NCBI GenBank assembly: GCA_963717515.1
Contig: OY970338.1
Span: 868,001-932,000, forward strand
Source of the DNA: CAYXZQ01 sp963717515
Lineage (GTDB): Archaea > Nanobdellota > Nanobdellia > Woesearchaeales > DSVV01
Length of the DNA stretch: 64,000 bases
Reading direction: 5' to 3'
Shown here: positions 61,221-64,000 of the stretch, piece after piece
How positions within the stretch are numbered: the stretch's first letter is position 1
Layout of the letters: every line of letters begins with the position of its first letter
Notes under the pieces: model-generated
The model's database searches: none
The model's input: the letters and a program-made list of their open reading frames with translations, nothing else
Told to the model about the DNA's origin: nothing
Made by a program: the position numbers and the translations under genes

Positions 61221-61793
61221 ATGACAGTAGAAGATACTATCAACAGCACGATAAAAGACGGCTTTCTTGAATTCAGGAAACAGTATGTCGCATTGATTAT
61301 AGGGACTATTGTCGCAGTCCTCATGATGCTCCTCATAATAACCATCCCGCCGATGATATTCGGGATCTTCTTCATGGGCATGCAGGTGATGAAGGGCAAG
61401 AGGGTGAAGATAACCGACGTGTTCAAGGGGTTTGATTATTTCTTCCTCAGCTGGGGTATCATCATCCTTGCTGCGATTGCGATATGCATCGGGCTTGTCC
61501 TGCTGGTGATACCGGGGATCCTGCTCATGATATTGTTGCAGTACACAATAGCAATTGCCCTGCTAGAGAACAAGGGAGTCATCGCATCCCTCAAAAGGAG
61601 CTATGAGATTGGGAAGAGGAATTTCACATTCTCGATAGTGTTCTTCATATTCATGGCTGTGATAAACACAGTGGCCGGCTATACATACGTCGGGCTGCTT
61701 GCTGCTATCCCTTTCACGTCCCTATGCACCATAGCTGCAGCAGGGAAGCTCTCAGAAAAAGAGAAATCAATAAAGAAAGAAACAAATGCCTAA
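61221..61793 (+). CDS. DUF975-like membrane protein, 190 aa
   Basis: Four or five hydrophobic segments. GIFFMGMQVMKGKRVKITDVFKGFDYF and ALLENKGVIASLKRSYEIGKRNF between helices are the DUF975-type core. ATG at 61221 follows CGGGTGATAAC; an earlier ATG at 61194 adds nine residues. The 3' end is seven bases from the convergent cold-shock gene. Confidence 0.8.
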   Translation: MTVEDTINSTIKDGFLEFRKQYVALIIGTIVAVLMMLLIITIPPMIFGIFFMGMQVMKGKRVKITDVFKGFDYFFLSWGIIILAAIAICIGLVLLVIPGILLMILLQYTIAIALLENKGVIASLKRSYEIGKRNFTFSIVFFIFMAVINTVAGYTYVGLLAAIPFTSLCTIAAAGKLSEKEKSIKKETNA

Positions 61794-61800
61794 GACAGGC

Positions 61801-61995
61801 TTATGCATCAAGCGAGACATTGGTCGCTTTCGGGCCCCTGTCGCCTTCGGTGACATCGAATGTGACGGGGTCGTTTTCCCTTATTGACACGCCTTCATTC
61901 AGGCCGGAAATGTGCACAAAGTACTCTTTTCCGTCGTCTGCAGCAATAAAGCCAAAGCCCTTGCCCTCGTTAAAAAACTTCACTGTACCTTTCAT
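61801..61995 (-). CDS. Cold-shock domain protein
   Basis: 64 residues. KGTVKFFNEGKGFGFIAADD holds the RNP1 motif and DGKEYFVHISGL the RNP2 motif (FVH), with the standard DPVTFDVTEGDRGPKATNV end. It binds single-stranded RNA. Cold-shock proteins occur in only some archaea. GAGGTAAAACAAA precedes the ATG. Confidence 0.93.
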   Translation of the reverse strand: MKGTVKFFNEGKGFGFIAADDGKEYFVHISGLNEGVSIRENDPVTFDVTEGDRGPKATNVSLDA

Positions 61996-62216
61996 TTTGT
62001 TTTACCTCATAGCTTTTTAATCAGAATTAATAATCAATAGCAGAAAATTGTTGATTTTCTTTTTGAATGATTAATCTGTTCTGATATGCTGCCGAGAATC
62101 ATTCTCAGTATTTAAATTCTTTCATTTTGAGCAGACATTATGGCCCATAATGGGAAAATAACCCCTTATCCCTGCCTGGGAAACATTTTAATATTTCCGC
62201 CTTTCCCCTCCCATAT

Positions 62217-62516
62217 ATGAGGAAACTTGCAGCTGTTGTGATAATACTGTCAGCTTATTATGTTTTCCAGCCAGGACAATTGAAAATATCTGACACGGGA
62301 ACTGCCTATAAGTCCTCGCCGGTTCAGGTTAACAGCTGCCAGAATGCGTATGATGAATTCAGCAAGGGAATAGGTTCTGAGCTGGATTCAAGACTGGACA
62401 TCGCTCTTCTGCATTACAGAAAAGCCCATGAATTATGCCCGGACTACCAGATGTTTACTGATACCTACAACAGGCTTGAAAAAAGACTGGAGAACCGGAT
62501 CTGGTTCAAGACCTGA
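62217..62516 (+). CDS. Small secreted helical protein, 99 aa
   Basis: A signal peptide (LAAVVIILSAYYVFQPGQ) precedes a short helical part with a TPR-like pair: DSRLDIALLHYRKAHELCPDYQMFTDTYNRLEKRL. Two Cys (SCQN, LCPD) could pair. ATG follows TTTTAATATTTCC by about 25 bases. Unknown function. Confidence 0.65.
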   Translation: MRKLAAVVIILSAYYVFQPGQLKISDTGTAYKSSPVQVNSCQNAYDEFSKGIGSELDSRLDIALLHYRKAHELCPDYQMFTDTYNRLEKRLENRIWFKT

Positions 62517-62552
62517 AATATCCGGGATCCATGTATGATGAGGTGATTTGGA

Positions 62553-62804
62553 ATGGAAAAACTGAGCATAAAGGCTGCGGGTGTATCCATAGGTGGGACA
62601 TGGTCGCTCTGCATGCTTCTCGCCGGGCTGTCCACAGCATACCTGGGTTGGGGGAACAGCATCGTCGGGCTCATGTCATCATTGTACATCGGCTACAGCC
62701 CTACACTTGGAGGAAGCCTGATAGGGGCTGTCTGGTGATTCTTTGATGGTGCCCTCGGCGGTCTGTTGATTGCACTGATATATAATGCTGTGATAGGGAA
62801 ATGA
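62553..62804 (+). pseudogene. Small membrane protein gene (DUF5676-like) with in-frame TGA
   Basis: The frame starts MEKLSIKAAGVSIGGTWSLC and reaches SLIGAVW then TGA at 62736-62738, and continues FFDGALGGLLIALIYNAVIGK to a TGA at 62802-62804. Relatives have GALWGFxDGxxGG at this point, so a Gly codon became TGA. The full-length end overlaps the next ATG by four bases, as in coupled operon genes. GAGGTGATTTGG precedes the start. Premature stop is likelier than recoding, but the coupling still depends on reading through. Confidence 0.7.
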
Positions 62805-63358
62805 AAATGCCGCATGACAATGACAGGGTTTTCGACATACGGAGAGCTGGTAAGCTTGAAGGCAATTTCAGGAAGATAGTCCATAACCCAAAAAGGCTTC
62901 TTGGCAGTTACATAAAGCAAGGCATGACTGTCCTTGATTTCGGATGCGGTCCGGGGTTCTTCACAATCCCGATGGCAGAGATGGCCGGGGATTCAGGGAA
63001 GGTCATCGCAGCCGACCTCCAGCAGGGGATGCTGGACAGGCTAAGGGAGAAGATTGCGGGGAAAAAAATCGGGAAGAGGATCATCCTGCACAAGGTGCAG
63101 GAGGACAGCATAAATATCAGGGAGAAGTTCGACTTTGCCCTGGCATTCTACGTAGTGCACGAGGTCCCGAGCCAGGAGAGGTTCTTCGAGGAGATGAAAT
63201 CATTGCTGAAACCGGGCGGGAAGATGCTTGTCGTCGAGCCGAAATTCAAGGTCTCGAAAAAAGGATTTGATAAGACATTATCGATTGCAAAAAAAGCCGG
63301 CTACAGCCTGAAAAAAAGGCCCTCGGTACTATTGAGCAGAGCAGCAGTCCTGTGCTGA
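62801..63358 (+). CDS. SAM-dependent methyltransferase
   Basis: 185 residues, class I. Motif I is VLDFGCGPGFFTIPMAE, motif II region VIAADLQQGMLDRL, and FALAFYVVHEVPSQERFFEEM then LKPGGKMLVVEP complete the Rossmann-like fold (UbiE/arsenite-methyltransferase-like). The substrate is unknown. It overlaps the small membrane gene upstream by four bases and the convergent gene downstream by 30 bases. Confidence 0.9.
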   Translation: MKMPHDNDRVFDIRRAGKLEGNFRKIVHNPKRLLGSYIKQGMTVLDFGCGPGFFTIPMAEMAGDSGKVIAADLQQGMLDRLREKIAGKKIGKRIILHKVQEDSINIREKFDFALAFYVVHEVPSQERFFEEMKSLLKPGGKMLVVEPKFKVSKKGFDKTLSIAKKAGYSLKKRPSVLLSRAAVLC

Positions 63359-63931
63359 CCTCATATATTTCATAAGTCCCTGATTCTCCAAATCTCTGTC
63401 AAAATTTTGCTGGGACCTGACTGCCATATCAGAAAGCAGCCATTCTGTCCTGATAACCTCGGAAAGGTCTGTCCCCATCTTGAAGCCAAACCTTGATATG
63501 TAATCAAGCCTGTACATTGAATACGTGCCGTTATCTCCAAGGATCTGCTCCATTACAATCATGCACTTCGGCGCGTATCTGCCCTCCGCAAGCTTTAAGG
63601 AGCTATAAAGATTTATGCGCATAAATTCATAGAATATGTGAAAATCTGTAGGGGCTTTTTCGCCGGTCTCTACATATATATGCCCTCTTTTGCCATGTTT
63701 GTTAAAGGGATGCATGAATCCAAGACCATGGGGCTGCAGGATATCATAGGTCCCGATGGATTGAACAGCATTGCCATCCAGGACACCCAGAGCAACCGTG
63801 ATTTGGTTCTTTTTCAAATGTATAGTTTCCCTATATCCAGCAATTGCCAGCATTTCCTCTGAACAGTCCAATGATTTGTTCAGCCCCTTTGCAAACCTTT
63901 CCATGTCAAACAGCTGCAATTCGATGCCCAT
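63329..63931 (-). CDS. Hypothetical protein, 200 aa
   Basis: Not recognised. Soluble, with NGTYSMYRLDYISRFGFKMGTDL and GRYAPKCMIVMEQILGD, FHIFYEFMRINLYSS as the most patterned parts; no catalytic motif. A TATA element (TTTATAAACTT) lies about 25 bases before the ATG. It converges with the methyltransferase and overlaps its end by 30 bases. Confidence 0.7.
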   Translation of the reverse strand: MGIELQLFDMERFAKGLNKSLDCSEEMLAIAGYRETIHLKKNQITVALGVLDGNAVQSIGTYDILQPHGLGFMHPFNKHGKRGHIYVETGEKAPTDFHIFYEFMRINLYSSLKLAEGRYAPKCMIVMEQILGDNGTYSMYRLDYISRFGFKMGTDLSEVIRTEWLLSDMAVRSQQNFDRDLENQGLMKYMRSAQDCCSAQ

Positions 63932-64000
63932 TTTACCAGGTCATATTCAAAGTTTATAAAAAATTTTCTTATCTCTTCATCTGCAAATGGTAAAAATTCT

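Noticed and set aside
3841..62738. Recoding of TAG or TGA (pyrrolysine, selenocysteine or Gly) to explain interrupted genes
   Set aside because: Both codons end many intact genes here, the affected sites are not at catalytic Cys/Lys positions, and no recoding machinery is in the window.
1..64000. CRISPR array, tRNA, rRNA, insertion sequence or prophage
   Set aside because: No regular spacer-repeat array, no T-loop sequence with a cloverleaf, no transposase or integrase motif was seen on either strand.

Overview
The window is archaeal. Many genes carry a TATA element (TTTATATA or TTTAAATA type) about 25 bases before the start codon and look leaderless. Internal operon genes instead carry a Shine-Dalgarno sequence of the GAGGTGAT type. 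Archaeal families include a geranylgeranyl-reductase-type lipid enzyme, DPSL 'thioferritins', a PGF-pre-PGF-like surface protein and several archaeal winged-helix regulators paired with membrane proteins. No rRNA, tRNA or universal marker is present, so I do not assign a lineage. TAG, TGA and TAA all end genes here. The gene load points to an organism that handles oxidants, metals and metalloids, with a large secreted and membrane proteome.

Left end (1-4.7 kb): a FecR-like membrane protein cut by the window edge, an S51-type peptidase, unknown proteins, and a divergent pair of 262-263 residue coiled-coil membrane paralogues, one of them broken by two in-frame stops. 4.7-11.7 kb: nitroreductase, cation-efflux CDF, a small VKOR-like protein, an arsR-thioredoxin-permease operon, an ABC exporter, and two near-identical winged-helix regulators.

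12.3-17.9 kb: a cell-surface cluster. It has a 1106-residue protein with seven propeller-like repeats, then two sensor ectodomains (Cache-like and helical-bundle-like) without any kinase or chemotaxis output domain, then a small Ig-like anchored protein. 18-24 kb: an ABC-permease relic, a dynamin-like GTPase, a Fur/PerR regulator with two DPSL ferritins, a GT5 glycogen synthase and small zinc-ribbon proteins. 24-34 kb: lipid reductase, nitroreductases, XRE-DUF2178 pair, DsbB-like protein, isochorismatase-like hydrolase, alcohol dehydrogenase and MATE exporter.

34.4-39.8 kb: a redox centre. ApbE (flavin transferase), a membrane haem/flavin ferric-reductase-like protein and two coiled-coil membrane proteins overlap in one operon. 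A convergent CcdA, thioredoxin and MsrB operon meets it end to end. 39.9-46.1 kb: rhomboid protease, two paralogous membrane GT2 glycosyltransferases, a VTT-domain (DedA-like) protein and a PAP2-like enzyme. 46.2-53.1 kb: a MarR-HlyD-MFS drug-efflux operon with a 23-base palindromic operator, an ArsR-SHOCT-FMN reductase-cupredoxin run, and a second MFS exporter. 53-64 kb: aspartate-semialdehyde dehydrogenase, DUF4349 protein, dienelactone hydrolase, second cupredoxin lipoprotein, an exported MsrA-MsrB fusion, PAP2, cold-shock protein, methyltransferase, and a small membrane gene interrupted by TGA at a position expected to be glycine.

The common theme is redox and metal homeostasis at the cell envelope: thiol relay (CcdA, DsbB, VKOR-like, thioredoxins), methionine repair inside and outside the cell, flavin-based membrane electron transfer, cupredoxins and metal/drug exporters, each under small local regulators. 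Several loci show fresh gene decay.
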